This document shows, one piece after another, positions 1-8,183 of a stretch of DNA of 64,000 nt. Origin of the DNA: an uncultured Gammaproteobacteria bacterium. GTDB lineage: Bacteria > Pseudomonadota > Gammaproteobacteria > Pseudomonadales > Ketobacteraceae. A program made the position numbers and the translations under genes. Each line of letters opens with the position of its first letter. Within the stretch, counting starts at the first letter, position 1. The stretch spans positions 1 to 64,000 of the forward strand of contig CAJXXT010000003.1 of the NCBI GenBank assembly GCA_913063495.1. Reading direction: 5' to 3'. Under the pieces are notes generated by a model. That model was given only the letters and a program-made list of their open reading frames with translations. It did not search any database and was not told where the DNA came from.

Positions 1-196
1 GGTTGCCTTCTATGTGATCGATGTGTTCGTGGGTATTAATAATTTTGGTTATGTTTAGCTTTAAACGCTTGGCCTCGCTCAGGCATTTGTGAACATCTAA
101 AGGGTCCAAAATGATGGCTTCCTGGGTTTCTTCGCAGGCAAGGAGGTGGCAATAATTGCGCAGGGCATTGTCCATATAGATTCTGGTGATTTGCAT
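1..196 (-). CDS. MBL-fold metallo-hydrolase, N-terminal part (cut by window edge)
   Basis: The first 65 residues of a metallo-beta-lactamase-fold hydrolase, continuing beyond the left edge. The visible part ends in THEHIDHIEGN, which carries the THxHxDH metal-binding motif of the glyoxalase II/persulfide dioxygenase group. The start MQITRIYMDNALRNY is preceded by a purine-rich GGAGCCGAAAG. It probably hydrolyses or oxidises a thioester-like small molecule with two metal ions in the cytoplasm, but the substrate cannot be read from this fragment. It is divergent from the GlxA-type regulator, with about 100 bp shared upstream. Confidence 0.8.
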   Translation of the reverse strand, partial: MQITRIYMDNALRNYCHLLACEETQEAIILDPLDVHKCLSEAKRLKLNITKIINTHEHIDHIEGN

Positions 197-298
197 CTTT
201 CGGCTCCAATCTCGGTAGGTGAAGCCATTATCTGCCGTGACTTATGATCAAATAAGCGCTATAAAAGACAAAAAGAGTCTGATCGGGACATATGTGAC

Positions 299-1270
299 AT
301 GAAAAAGGTGATTATTCTGGCGGCACACAACAGTGTGCTGTCTACCATTGCATCTCCAATGGATATGTTTTTGCAGGCCGGTGTGTTGTGGAATGTGACC
401 ATGGGGGAGAAACCTTCCCCTGTGTTTGACGTAAAAATTGTCACATCAAATGGCGAGCCGGTGATGGCCATTAATAAAGTGCCTGTGGTGCCCGCTTGCT
501 CTATGCACGATATAGAAGCAGCAGACCTGATTATTATTCCTTCCCAGGGTTTTCTTTTTGACCCTAACGCTGATGATCACAACGAGCGAATTAATTGGCT
601 TAAAAGTTGGTATGAAAAAGGGGCCGACCTGGCCAGTGTGTGTGGTGGCGCTTTTACCCTGGCCTCTACCGGGTTATTAAATGGTAAAACAGCCACCACT
701 CATTGGGGCATGGCAAAAGAATTTAATAAGATGTTTCCAGAGGTGGATTTAAGAACCGACCAATTGGTCACAGATGAAGGGCGTTTATTTTGTGGTGGCG
801 GAATATCTGCCGATTTGAATTTGTCTTTGTACCTTATTGAAAAATACTGCGGTCGCGACATGGCGTTGCAAAGTTCTCGCTGTACTATGGTGGATATGGA
901 TTGCACGTCCCAATCACCTTTTGCCATGTTTACCCCGGAAAAAAACCATGCCGACAGCATGGTTCTGGAAGCCCAACTACGAATGGAGAATAAGCTCTTA
1001 GATCAAATTTCCATTGAAGACATGGCAAATGAAGCGGGCGTAAGTATCCGTCAATTCAATCGACGCTTCAAAGCGGCAACGGGTGTAACAGTTAACAATT
1101 ATCTGCAGTTAGTAAGAGTTGATGCGGCAAAGGCTAGCCTGGTCAACACAGATCAACCTGTTGAAGAGATATCTTTGAATATAGGATACGAGAACATAAG
1201 CTTTTTTCGAAGGTTATTTAAAAAGCAAACCGGCCTTACGCCATCACAATATAGAAAGAGGTTTTGTTAA
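299..1270 (+). CDS. GlxA family transcriptional regulator (DJ-1/PfpI domain plus AraC HTH)
   Basis: 323 residues. An N-terminal DJ-1/PfpI-like domain (about residues 1-190) contains the nucleophile-elbow motif SVCGGAFTLASTGLL followed by THW. The C-terminal 100 residues are an AraC/XylS double helix-turn-helix (DMANEAGVSIRQFNRRFK and later GYENISFFRRLFKKQTG). This is the standard architecture and length of GlxA-type regulators, where the first domain is thought to sense a ligand rather than act as a peptidase. It is divergent from the metallo-hydrolase at the left edge, a plausible target. No terminator is visible before the convergent AraC gene 100 bp downstream. Confidence 0.9.
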   Translation: MKKVIILAAHNSVLSTIASPMDMFLQAGVLWNVTMGEKPSPVFDVKIVTSNGEPVMAINKVPVVPACSMHDIEAADLIIIPSQGFLFDPNADDHNERINWLKSWYEKGADLASVCGGAFTLASTGLLNGKTATTHWGMAKEFNKMFPEVDLRTDQLVTDEGRLFCGGGISADLNLSLYLIEKYCGRDMALQSSRCTMVDMDCTSQSPFAMFTPEKNHADSMVLEAQLRMENKLLDQISIEDMANEAGVSIRQFNRRFKAATGVTVNNYLQLVRVDAAKASLVNTDQPVEEISLNIGYENISFFRRLFKKQTGLTPSQYRKRFC

Positions 1271-1368
1271 CTAAAAAGAGAAGGATTCCAATTTTAAAAG
1301 CCTCCCTAATTCAAAACAACTACGCCAAGCCGTTCCCTGCACTTTCATTGATAGACTCAACTTCCATC

Positions 1369-2277
1369 TCACTCACCTAGGCTTTCCACTGAGCCTCTTC
1401 CATTCTCCATCAGCACAAACACATCCTGCGGGCTATGCCCGTAGTATCGTTTAAATTCTCGGCTAAACTGAGTGGGACTTTCATATCCGACCTTCGCCGC
1501 GGCCTGCTTCACTTTTATTCCTCTATCCATTAACAGCTCCCGCGCCCGGCTAAGACGTAGTTTTTTAACGTACTGAATGGGCGACGAAGCAGTGACTTGT
1601 CGAAAGTTTCGGTGAAACGTCGAGGGGCTCATACTCGCCATTCCAGCAAGCTGATCAATATCGAGACTTTCCGCATAATTTTCATGTAAATATTTTAGTG
1701 CCCGCTCCAACCTAGCTAGGTGTGTATTGTGAGACACCAATGAAAATAAAGGCGCTGCCTGGGAACCTTTTAATACATGGAAAAGGATTTCGCGTAATAG
1801 TCCTTTTCCTAAAATAGCCGCCTGTAAGGGTGTGCGTAAGCACTGAGCCAAACGCTCCACCACGCATGACAGCTCTTCGTTGCATTGGCTAACGAAAAGA
1901 CCTTTGCTCTCTGTTTGCTTGCCACGACAGTTTCCTTGGCAATGCTCATCAAAAAGGCGTACTAGCTCGTTAAGCTGGTTCATCTCTATATCAATCATTA
2001 ACGACAACAACGGCTTGCCCGGCTCCACCACAGTTTCACATTCCGCTGGCAGTGGTAACGCTAACACTAAATAGTTATCTGGATTGTAATCGTAGGCTTG
2101 CTGATCCAGATATACACGCTTACTCCCTTGGGCAACAATAATAATGCCCTGGCTGTAACACATGGGGATTCTGGATGATGTCTCGCTAGCCTTAAAAATA
2201 CCAACGCCATCTAGAGCAGTTCTGTTATAGCCCTCTCGCTGTGCTAGCTCACTTAGGTTTTCGATCAGTGAATTCAT
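1369..2277 (-). CDS. YqhC-like AraC family transcriptional regulator
   Basis: 302 residues. The N-terminal half is an AraC_N-type sensor domain (SRIPMCYSQGIIIVAQGSK region) and the C-terminal 100 residues are a double HTH (QLAGMASMSPSTFHRNFR and KVGYESPTQFSREFKRYYG). It is divergent from a yqhD homologue, the same gene order as E. coli yqhC-yqhD, where YqhC activates yqhD in response to aldehydes. The role is inferred from that synteny and domain layout. A palindrome resembling a TetR-type operator lies in the shared promoter region, so a second regulator may also act here. Confidence 0.85.
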   Translation of the reverse strand: MNSLIENLSELAQREGYNRTALDGVGIFKASETSSRIPMCYSQGIIIVAQGSKRVYLDQQAYDYNPDNYLVLALPLPAECETVVEPGKPLLSLMIDIEMNQLNELVRLFDEHCQGNCRGKQTESKGLFVSQCNEELSCVVERLAQCLRTPLQAAILGKGLLREILFHVLKGSQAAPLFSLVSHNTHLARLERALKYLHENYAESLDIDQLAGMASMSPSTFHRNFRQVTASSPIQYVKKLRLSRARELLMDRGIKVKQAAAKVGYESPTQFSREFKRYYGHSPQDVFVLMENGRGSVESLGE

Positions 2278-2316
2278 CGGTGTTTCCGCCTTATTTCAAT
2301 GACTATAGTGTACCTA

Positions 2317-2334
2317 AGACTGGACGACCAGTCT
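2317..2334. promoter_or_regulatory. Palindromic operator-like site between yqhC-like gene and yqhD
   Basis: Perfect 7-bp inverted repeat, AGACTGG-ACGA-CCAGTCT, between the divergent genes, about 40 bp from the regulator start and 119 bp from yqhD. Tight palindromes of this size are typical of TetR-family binding sites, whereas AraC proteins usually bind direct repeats. The binding protein is unknown. Confidence 0.5.
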
Positions 2335-2452
2335 CTCACTTATACCTCAAGTGATAGTTTTAGGCATGATATTGACTGTTTAGCCCATTCTATTACCCCA
2401 CCAAATCGTTAATCTGTACACGACATCTACAATACACCCTAAAGGTAACCTC

Positions 2453-3613
2453 ATGCAGAATTTTGATTATTACAACCCAACGCACATCGTGTTTGGTCAG
2501 GATCGCCTGGCCGAGCTAAACAACCTAGTACCACAAAACGCCAAGGTACTGGTGCTGTTCGGCGGCGGTAGCGTTAAACGCTTTGGCACCTTGGATAAGG
2601 TACTCAGTAACCTGGGTGATCGCAGTGTGCTTGAGTTTGGCGGCATTGAACCAAACCCTCAATTTGATACGTTGATGAAAGCGGTTGAGATTGTTCGTGC
2701 CGAAAAGATCGACTTTCTGCTCGCGGTTGGCGGAGGCTCCGTTATGGACGGTACTAAGTTCATTGCCGCCGCTGCACCCTATGAAGGCAATGAAGCCGAC
2801 TTACTTACCCATGGGTTCGGAGCGCTGCCCATCAGCACATCAATTCCGCTGGGCACAGTAGCAACGCTACCAGCAACCGGTTCTGAGATGAACAAGGGCG
2901 CTGTGGTTTCCTACAACGGTGGCAAGTACCCAGTGATGAGCGAATTGAATTACCCAAAATTCTCAATCCTTGATCCAAGCGTGACCTTTACCCTGCCCAA
3001 AACGCAGGTGGCGAACGGCGTGGTCGATGCATTTGTTCATATCCTTGAGCAATACGTAACGTACCCAGCGAATACGCCAGTTCAAGATCGCACGGCAGAA
3101 GGTTTGCTAAAAACGCTGATTGAAGTTGGGCCTGTGACGCTTGCAGAACCAGAGAATTATGAAGCACGCTCGTCGCTTGTTTGGTGTGCAACCTGGGCAT
3201 TAAACGGATTTATTGGCTCCGGCGTACCGCAAGATTGGACCACCCACATGATTGGCCACGAATTAACGGCATTGTTTGGTATTGACCATGCTCAAAGCTT
3301 GGCAATTATCCAACCATCAGTATGGAAGCTACGCAAAGACAAAAAGCACGCAAAACTACTGCAATACGCCGAGCAAGTTTGGGACATTCGTGAAGGCAAT
3401 GACGATGAGCGTATTGACTCTGCTATTGCTAAAACACAGGAATTCTTCGAGTCGCTAGGTGTAAAAACACGCCTATCAGAATATGACGTAACGCGTGATC
3501 AAATTGACGACATTGTGAATGCGTTAGAAAAACACGGGATGACAGGTTTGTCCGAAACCGGTGACCTGACCCTTAATATCAGCCGCAAAATAATAGAAGA
3601 CGCTTACGCCTAA
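2453..3613 (+). CDS. yqhD: NADPH-dependent aldehyde reductase YqhD (iron-containing alcohol dehydrogenase family)
   Basis: 386 residues, the length of E. coli YqhD (387), and collinear with it throughout. It shows the nucleotide-binding GGGSVMDGTK motif, the VLEFGGIEPNP segment, and the metal ligands in NGVVDAFVHILEQY (Asp, His) and THMIGHELTA...GIDHAQ (His, His). YqhD reduces short-chain and lipid-peroxidation aldehydes with NADPH in the cytoplasm. It is divergent from a YqhC-like activator. Start at ATG 2453 has GGTAACCTC just upstream. After the stop there is no other gene, only a relic of rnz. Confidence 0.95.
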   Translation: MQNFDYYNPTHIVFGQDRLAELNNLVPQNAKVLVLFGGGSVKRFGTLDKVLSNLGDRSVLEFGGIEPNPQFDTLMKAVEIVRAEKIDFLLAVGGGSVMDGTKFIAAAAPYEGNEADLLTHGFGALPISTSIPLGTVATLPATGSEMNKGAVVSYNGGKYPVMSELNYPKFSILDPSVTFTLPKTQVANGVVDAFVHILEQYVTYPANTPVQDRTAEGLLKTLIEVGPVTLAEPENYEARSSLVWCATWALNGFIGSGVPQDWTTHMIGHELTALFGIDHAQSLAIIQPSVWKLRKDKKHAKLLQYAEQVWDIREGNDDERIDSAIAKTQEFFESLGVKTRLSEYDVTRDQIDDIVNALEKHGMTGLSETGDLTLNISRKIIEDAYA

Positions 3614-3635
3614 ATCAGGCCCACAGGTTAAGTTT

Positions 3636-3703
3636 CTCACATACATCGCGATCATTCCCATGGCTTGCCAGGGTTGATCGCGAGTGCAGGAATGTCAGCC
3701 CGC
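3636..3703 (+). pseudogene. Short relic of rnz (68 bp)
   Basis: This stretch aligns without gaps to 52304-52371, inside the intact ribonuclease Z gene, over the [13 protein letters not shown]-coding metal-binding region. It includes the shared string ATGGCTTGCCAGG and GCGAGTGCAGGAATGTCAG, with about ten mismatches in 68. It has no usable reading frame of its own. The rest of 3614-3801 holds no recognisable gene. Confidence 0.85.
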
Positions 3704-3801
3704 ATGTCTAACTAAACACGGAAACTACTAGACCATGGATTCCCCGCAACGTTTATACGTTTGGTCAACACAATGAATACAATCAAGACTGACTGAGAAT
3801 T

Positions 3802-4593
3802 TCAACAGTAATCAGAACTCGCAATTAACATTAACGGTTTATTAGTCAAAAGAAGATCCGTTGGCTTAACCCCCAACGTTTTTCGACAAGTATTGGAGAA
3901 ATGAGCGGAATCCGAGAAGCCAGCATCTAATGCAGCATCAGTTAAATTTAGACCCTGAAATGTCAAACGCGCAACGTGTTTCAACCTCAGCCATTGCCGA
4001 TACCTTCTAATAGGGACACCTACCTGACGCTTAAACAACGTGGACAATTGGCGCTCAGAAATATTAACTCGACTCGCTAGCTGAGCTGCACCTGCGTTAG
4101 CTCCAAGATCAGCCTTGATTAAGTTCAACACTTCAACAACCCGTGAATCTTTGCTCGATACTTCTCCGCTAGCAAGTTCCCCCAGTAGGCAACAGACAAC
4201 CGACCGAATAAACTCATCGGCATTACTTGGTTCCTTAGAAAACACAGTAATTAGCCTCACTAGCGCATCAAGAGATTCCATGTAGTCGACCAAACCATTA
4301 TTACCCAGACGCTTCTGCTCAACGAACAAAGGGTATAGCGAACCCTCCGGTTCAAAAAATACGCATCCAATTGGGTGATCATAATTACGCATTTTGTTTC
4401 GCTCATCAGGATGAAGAAAATATTGAGCATGATCAGTCCAACTTATCTCATCTCCCCCTACCCCGATCGGCGCACCATCCAGAGAAAATACCAGCACAGC
4501 AGTGTAATGAGAGTGCAAACCAACATCCGGCATATACCCTGCAAATACCGTAATTTGATTACTCACCACGAGTAAATTTGAATCCATAGTCAA
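3802..4593 (-). CDS. AraC family transcriptional regulator
   Basis: About 263 residues. The N-terminal half is a cupin-like sensor (VGLHSHYTAVLVFSLDG region). The C-terminal HTH reads QLASRVNISERQLSTLFKRQVG and LDAGFSDSAHFSNTCRKTLG, ending in the AraC-typical GVKPTDL. Divergent from the alpha/beta hydrolase 118 bp away, which is its likely target. Start choice: AAGGA stands 6 nt before a TTG (4593), which fits better than the ATG two codons later (4587). Confidence 0.85.
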   Translation of the reverse strand: MTMDSNLLVVSNQITVFAGYMPDVGLHSHYTAVLVFSLDGAPIGVGGDEISWTDHAQYFLHPDERNKMRNYDHPIGCVFFEPEGSLYPLFVEQKRLGNNGLVDYMESLDALVRLITVFSKEPSNADEFIRSVVCCLLGELASGEVSSKDSRVVEVLNLIKADLGANAGAAQLASRVNISERQLSTLFKRQVGVPIRRYRQWLRLKHVARLTFQGLNLTDAALDAGFSDSAHFSNTCRKTLGVKPTDLLLTNKPLMLIASSDYC

Positions 4594-4711
4594 TACTTAT
4601 CCTTTCGTTCTCACAGCGGCCCGGACTTCCGGTTTTTACAAGCATTAGCTCGAAGCTCCGGCATACTTGTTAGCAACCGTTTCTACACAACTAACTCAAA
4701 GGTAACATGTT

Positions 4712-5620
4712 ATGACCGCCCCAGCGAAAATTGAGCATACCAATACGCCGCTACGAGACGCTCCCCTTCAGTCAATTAATATCGACGGCCTGCAAATTGC
4801 CTATCGACTAGTCAATCGTACATCACTTAAATCTGCACCAACTCTATTGTTTCTCCATGGCTGGCCACTAAATAGCCTTACCTATGAAAAAGTCATCAAT
4901 CGAGTCAGTCATAAGTTCACCTGTATTGCGGTAGACCTTCCTGGTTTAGGCGAGACCACCTGGCACGAGACTCTCGATCTAACCCCAGAGGGGCAATCCA
5001 CACTTCTACTGAAAATGATGAAGGCATTGAATATCTCATCCTACGCGGTATATGGAAACAACAGCGGAGGTATGATTGCCCGCCATCTAGCGGCGAAAGC
5101 CCCACACAATGTTACCCACCTTATGTTGTCGAATACCGAGATCCCCTTTCAGCGACCACCCTGGCTGCCATTGCACAGGCAAAGTTTAAAGATCCCAGGT
5201 GTCGGCTCTTTTATGAGAAAAATACTCGGCATCGATAGCTTGGTTGCAACTCCCATGCTCCTAGGGGGCGTTTTTTACGACAAATCCCATCTCACCGGAA
5301 GCTTCAAACAAGATTTTATCCAGCCTCTACTAGACTCCTCTAAAAGATTTAATGATGCGGTTCATTCCTTTAACAACATCACTGATTGGGAACTGCTTGA
5401 TGCTATGGATAAATTGCATCCAAACCTCCAGCCTCCAACACTTTTTCTTTGGGGGGCGAATGATAAAACATTCCCATTAGATGCCGCTAAAAAGATGATG
5501 ACTCGCTTCGGCTCAGACGTACAACTAAAGACCGTCCCACACAGCAAGCTATTTGTTCACCAAGAAAGACCTGACGAGGTCAGCAAACACATTCTTGCAT
5601 TTATGCAAAGTGAACGCTGA
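4712..5620 (+). CDS. Alpha/beta hydrolase, haloalkane dehalogenase/epoxide hydrolase-like, with Asn at the nucleophile position
   Basis: 302 residues with a full alpha/beta-hydrolase fold: oxyanion motif LHGWP (residues 48-52), nucleophile elbow YGNNSGG (114-120), acid region LWGANDKTFP and catalytic-His region VPHSKLFVHQERP. Relatives with an Asp nucleophile have GNDSGG here. In this protein the third position is Asn117 (codons AAC AAC AGC), so the usual aspartyl nucleophile is missing. Ser118 is one residue out of register with the Sm-X-Nu-X-Sm elbow. It may therefore be inactive, or use Asn or a post-translational deamidation. Divergent from an AraC regulator. Confidence 0.85.
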   Translation: MTAPAKIEHTNTPLRDAPLQSINIDGLQIAYRLVNRTSLKSAPTLLFLHGWPLNSLTYEKVINRVSHKFTCIAVDLPGLGETTWHETLDLTPEGQSTLLLKMMKALNISSYAVYGNNSGGMIARHLAAKAPHNVTHLMLSNTEIPFQRPPWLPLHRQSLKIPGVGSFMRKILGIDSLVATPMLLGGVFYDKSHLTGSFKQDFIQPLLDSSKRFNDAVHSFNNITDWELLDAMDKLHPNLQPPTLFLWGANDKTFPLDAAKKMMTRFGSDVQLKTVPHSKLFVHQERPDEVSKHILAFMQSER

Positions 5621-5682
5621 CAACCCACCACACAAAGGCAATTTACCTAGAGAGCGGCCGTTGATAGCCTCTGATTTACAAC

Positions 5683-6585
5683 TCACAAGTAGAAAGGTGG
5701 GTTGATGGCTGGATCATCGCTATCAAAGTCCTCCCCCCAACAAACAACCCCTTCATCAGCGATGGTACATGCATGTAGCAGCCCGACTGAGACTTTTTTG
5801 GGGTTAGTAATATTAACAGGCACATCCGCTTTCAATGGGCCAAAGGAACCATCCCCCCAACAGCCGATAACCCCGTCCGTAATGCTACAGGCATGTAGGT
5901 AACCGGGAACCGTTGTATCTGCACCTGCTAAGGCCTCAGGTAACTCATAAGTATATCCGCCGCCCCAACAAAGCCACCTATCTTGAAACCCACAAGTATA
6001 TAATGAGAGAGGTGAAGATGTTAACAAGGTAGGGCTGCTAAAAGATTCTGGAGGATTAACAGAGGCATCACCGGTCCAGCTAAACCCGCCACACTGGGTG
6101 CCATTATCATCGTTCAAACAAATGTGAGAGAACCCAGCCACTAGATTTCGGGGGTTCTCTAACGATTCTGGCAACTCCTCTAAATATGGCACCTCACCCC
6201 AACAAACAAGGCCAGTATCATCCAACGCACAAGAATAACTTGCTCCAGATGCAATTTCATAAGGATTGCTTAATTCAGGGACTTCTGTTTGTTGGTGCTC
6301 ATTGTTTAAAAAGCATTGAACCTCACCTTCATCCAGCACACAGTAGTGATAACCACCTACCGCTAACTGTGGATCCGTGAAAGTTCTTTTGGTGAGTAGT
6401 GATACGAATTTGAAATCGCCGGAAACAAGACCTTCCGTTAGGTTGTCGCCCCAACAGGAGATCGTATTATTGTGCTCGGCACAACTAAAGCGGTTACCGG
6501 AGCCTATGTCCTGCGCTTGTTCCTTACAGCCAGTTAATATAAACGCCATTAATAAAAGGCCAAGTTTTGTGATTGTTATTTTCAT
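5683..6585 (-). CDS. RCC1-repeat lipoprotein
   Basis: 300 residues. The N-terminus (MKITITKLGLLLMAFILTGC) is a lipoprotein signal with lipobox LTGC, so the protein is probably anchored to a membrane outside the cytoplasm. The mature part repeats units of about 50 residues of the form ...A-C-x-L-D-D-x-G-x-x-C-W-G, e.g. SCALDDTGLVCWG and HACTIADEGVVCWGED, characteristic of RCC1/BLIP-II-type beta-propeller repeats. Cys pairs recur in each blade. The binding partner is unknown. Monocistronic. Confidence 0.8.
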   Translation of the reverse strand: MKITITKLGLLLMAFILTGCKEQAQDIGSGNRFSCAEHNNTISCWGDNLTEGLVSGDFKFVSLLTKRTFTDPQLAVGGYHYCVLDEGEVQCFLNNEHQQTEVPELSNPYEIASGASYSCALDDTGLVCWGEVPYLEELPESLENPRNLVAGFSHICLNDDNGTQCGGFSWTGDASVNPPESFSSPTLLTSSPLSLYTCGFQDRWLCWGGGYTYELPEALAGADTTVPGYLHACSITDGVIGCWGDGSFGPLKADVPVNITNPKKVSVGLLHACTIADEGVVCWGEDFDSDDPAINPPFYL

Positions 6586-6689
6586 CCCTTACTCCGTTAT
6601 TTGTTATGTTTATCGGGGCTTATCTATAGAGACGGTTTTAAAGGACAAAACAGGACATTTATTTTTTAACTTTCGGTAATCTTTACGCT

Positions 6690-7322
6690 TTATGTATTAC
6701 GCAGCCCACGAACCGCTTGTCGCCCCTTAGATTCATCCTGTAACAAGGCGACCACCGCCTTATGAAAATTCGGGTCTTCATTAATCAATGTTTGTGCGCG
6801 CAAGAACGCCAAGACATTGCTCTTCCATATTTCCTTGGCAAAAAATGGTGCCATAAAAGGGAAAGGTACATCCAAAGAAACCGTTTCTACCATACGTGAA
6901 CGGCCATTATCCAAAGAAGTAAAGTCCATCACACCAGATTGATTTTTTACCGGTGCAGTGCCTATTACCGTCCAGGCAAGGCGGCTGTTGGTTTTCTTTT
7001 CAACAATGCGCTCGCTATAGCGAACAAAAGGCAAAGGTTCTAGAGCACGCTCTGAATTCACCCCATATCGATCTTCATTATTCCAGCTGGACTTAAGGTG
7101 AACAATACGAATAGGCCAATAGAGCTTGGCGGCAATATCTAGATTGGTGAATATCTCAAATAAGGTTTCAACCGGCACCTCAAAATCAATGGAAATTCGT
7201 ACCGATATTCGCTTTCCTGAAGACTGATAACCGCAATCGTCGGTAATAAATTCCTCCAATCGAGCCTTGTTAGCCTGATCGATTGCTTTCACGTATTTTC
7301 GCCATTCCTGAGAAGATTTCAT
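6690..7322 (-). CDS. SRPBCC (START/polyketide cyclase-like) domain protein
   Basis: 210 residues. The middle (about 40-170) has the SRPBCC helix-grip pattern: VRISIDFEVPVETLFEIFTNLDIAAKLYWP, then SRLAWTVIG and SRMVETVSLDVPF. Such proteins bind hydrophobic ligands in a deep pocket. No ligand can be assigned. Residues around SRLAWTV are encoded by the segment at 6965-7020, which recurs as a relic at 10165-10220. It stands alone, 130 bp from the DUF3817 gene upstream. Confidence 0.75.
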   Translation of the reverse strand: MKSSQEWRKYVKAIDQANKARLEEFITDDCGYQSSGKRISVRISIDFEVPVETLFEIFTNLDIAAKLYWPIRIVHLKSSWNNEDRYGVNSERALEPLPFVRYSERIVEKKTNSRLAWTVIGTAPVKNQSGVMDFTSLDNGRSRMVETVSLDVPFPFMAPFFAKEIWKSNVLAFLRAQTLINEDPNFHKAVVALLQDESKGRQAVRGLRNT

Positions 7323-7454
7323 TGATTATTTCCATCGTCATAATAAACAGTAATCCGCTCTATATACTGGCATGTTTCATTGCAATTCTCACCATTTGAA
7401 AAGGGTTCATTGAGGCAACAAAATGGCGATTATCCGCAACAGACCTTCGCCTTA

Positions 7455-7745
7455 CTACGCCTCAGCCAACGTTTTATTTTCAAATACCTTTCGCAGATAA
7501 AGCTCCACTAACACAAATGCAAAAGGTATGACAGACGCTAAAAATATAGGAACCCATACCTTCAAAGACCAGCGTTGTTTATCAGAGACTGAAACAGATA
7601 AGAACAGGTAAATCATGAATAAAACGCCATGACCCATACCAATTTGAGAAACATAATCTCGACTAATCAAGCCTAACGTAACACTCAAAATCGCAAGATA
7701 CGACAACCCTTCCAACACACTTATTGCTCGAAACAATTGAAACAT
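7455..7745 (-). CDS. DUF3817 family small membrane protein
   Basis: 96 residues with three predicted membrane helices. The N-terminal pattern FRAISVLEGLSYLAIL and the GMGHGVLFMIYL helix are typical of the DUF3817 (YdzA-like) family; function unknown. It begins 4 bp after the thioesterase stop and so belongs to the helicase-thioesterase-DUF3817 run on the minus strand. Confidence 0.85.
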   Translation of the reverse strand: MFQLFRAISVLEGLSYLAILSVTLGLISRDYVSQIGMGHGVLFMIYLFLSVSVSDKQRWSLKVWVPIFLASVIPFAFVLVELYLRKVFENKTLAEA

Positions 7746-7749
7746 ATAG

Positions 7750-8169
7750 TTAGGTACTCACAGCAGGGTAAAGGATCATTTGGGTGCAACGGAATAAAGC
7801 AATGGTTTTACCCGATTGCTTATGACTAACGACCGCATCCCAGACTTGCGTGGTTCTACCCATGTGGGCTGGCGTAGCAACACACTCAATAGTGCCATCG
7901 CGAGCCGTCCCCAAATGGTTTGATTTTAGTTCAATGGTTGTAAAGCCTGACGCACCTTCTGGAAGATTCGCGATACACCCATTACCACATGACGTATCCG
8001 CCAAAGTAACAACACTGCCGGCATGTAAAAAGCCATTCGGAGCCATGTGTGACTCCTTTACCTCGATTTCTGCTCGGACTTCAGTATTACTCACGCCCGT
8101 CACAACGATACCTAAAAGGCCAGGTAATTTATTCGTACATAACTCATTAAAATAGTCCGGGTCTCGCAC
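7750..8169 (-). CDS. PaaI-family hotdog-fold thioesterase
   Basis: 139 residues with hotdog-fold hallmarks: GFLHAGSVVTLADTSCGNGC forms the central helix and active-site region (HAG and downstream Asp), and TTIELKSNHLGTA the following strand. PaaI-type enzymes hydrolyse acyl-CoA or aryl-CoA thioesters in the cytoplasm. The acyl group cannot be predicted. It lies 14 bp downstream of the DEAD-box helicase and 4 bp upstream of the DUF3817 gene, so they are probably co-transcribed. Confidence 0.85.
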   Translation of the reverse strand: MRDPDYFNELCTNKLPGLLGIVVTGVSNTEVRAEIEVKESHMAPNGFLHAGSVVTLADTSCGNGCIANLPEGASGFTTIELKSNHLGTARDGTIECVATPAHMGRTTQVWDAVVSHKQSGKTIALFRCTQMILYPAVST

Positions 8170-8183
8170 GTATTTCTCCTAAT

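Noticed and set aside
5041-5080. Ser118 as the hydrolase nucleophile
   Set aside because: It is one residue past the elbow position when aligned on the GG of relatives with GNDSGG, so Asn117 is the residue at the nucleophile place.
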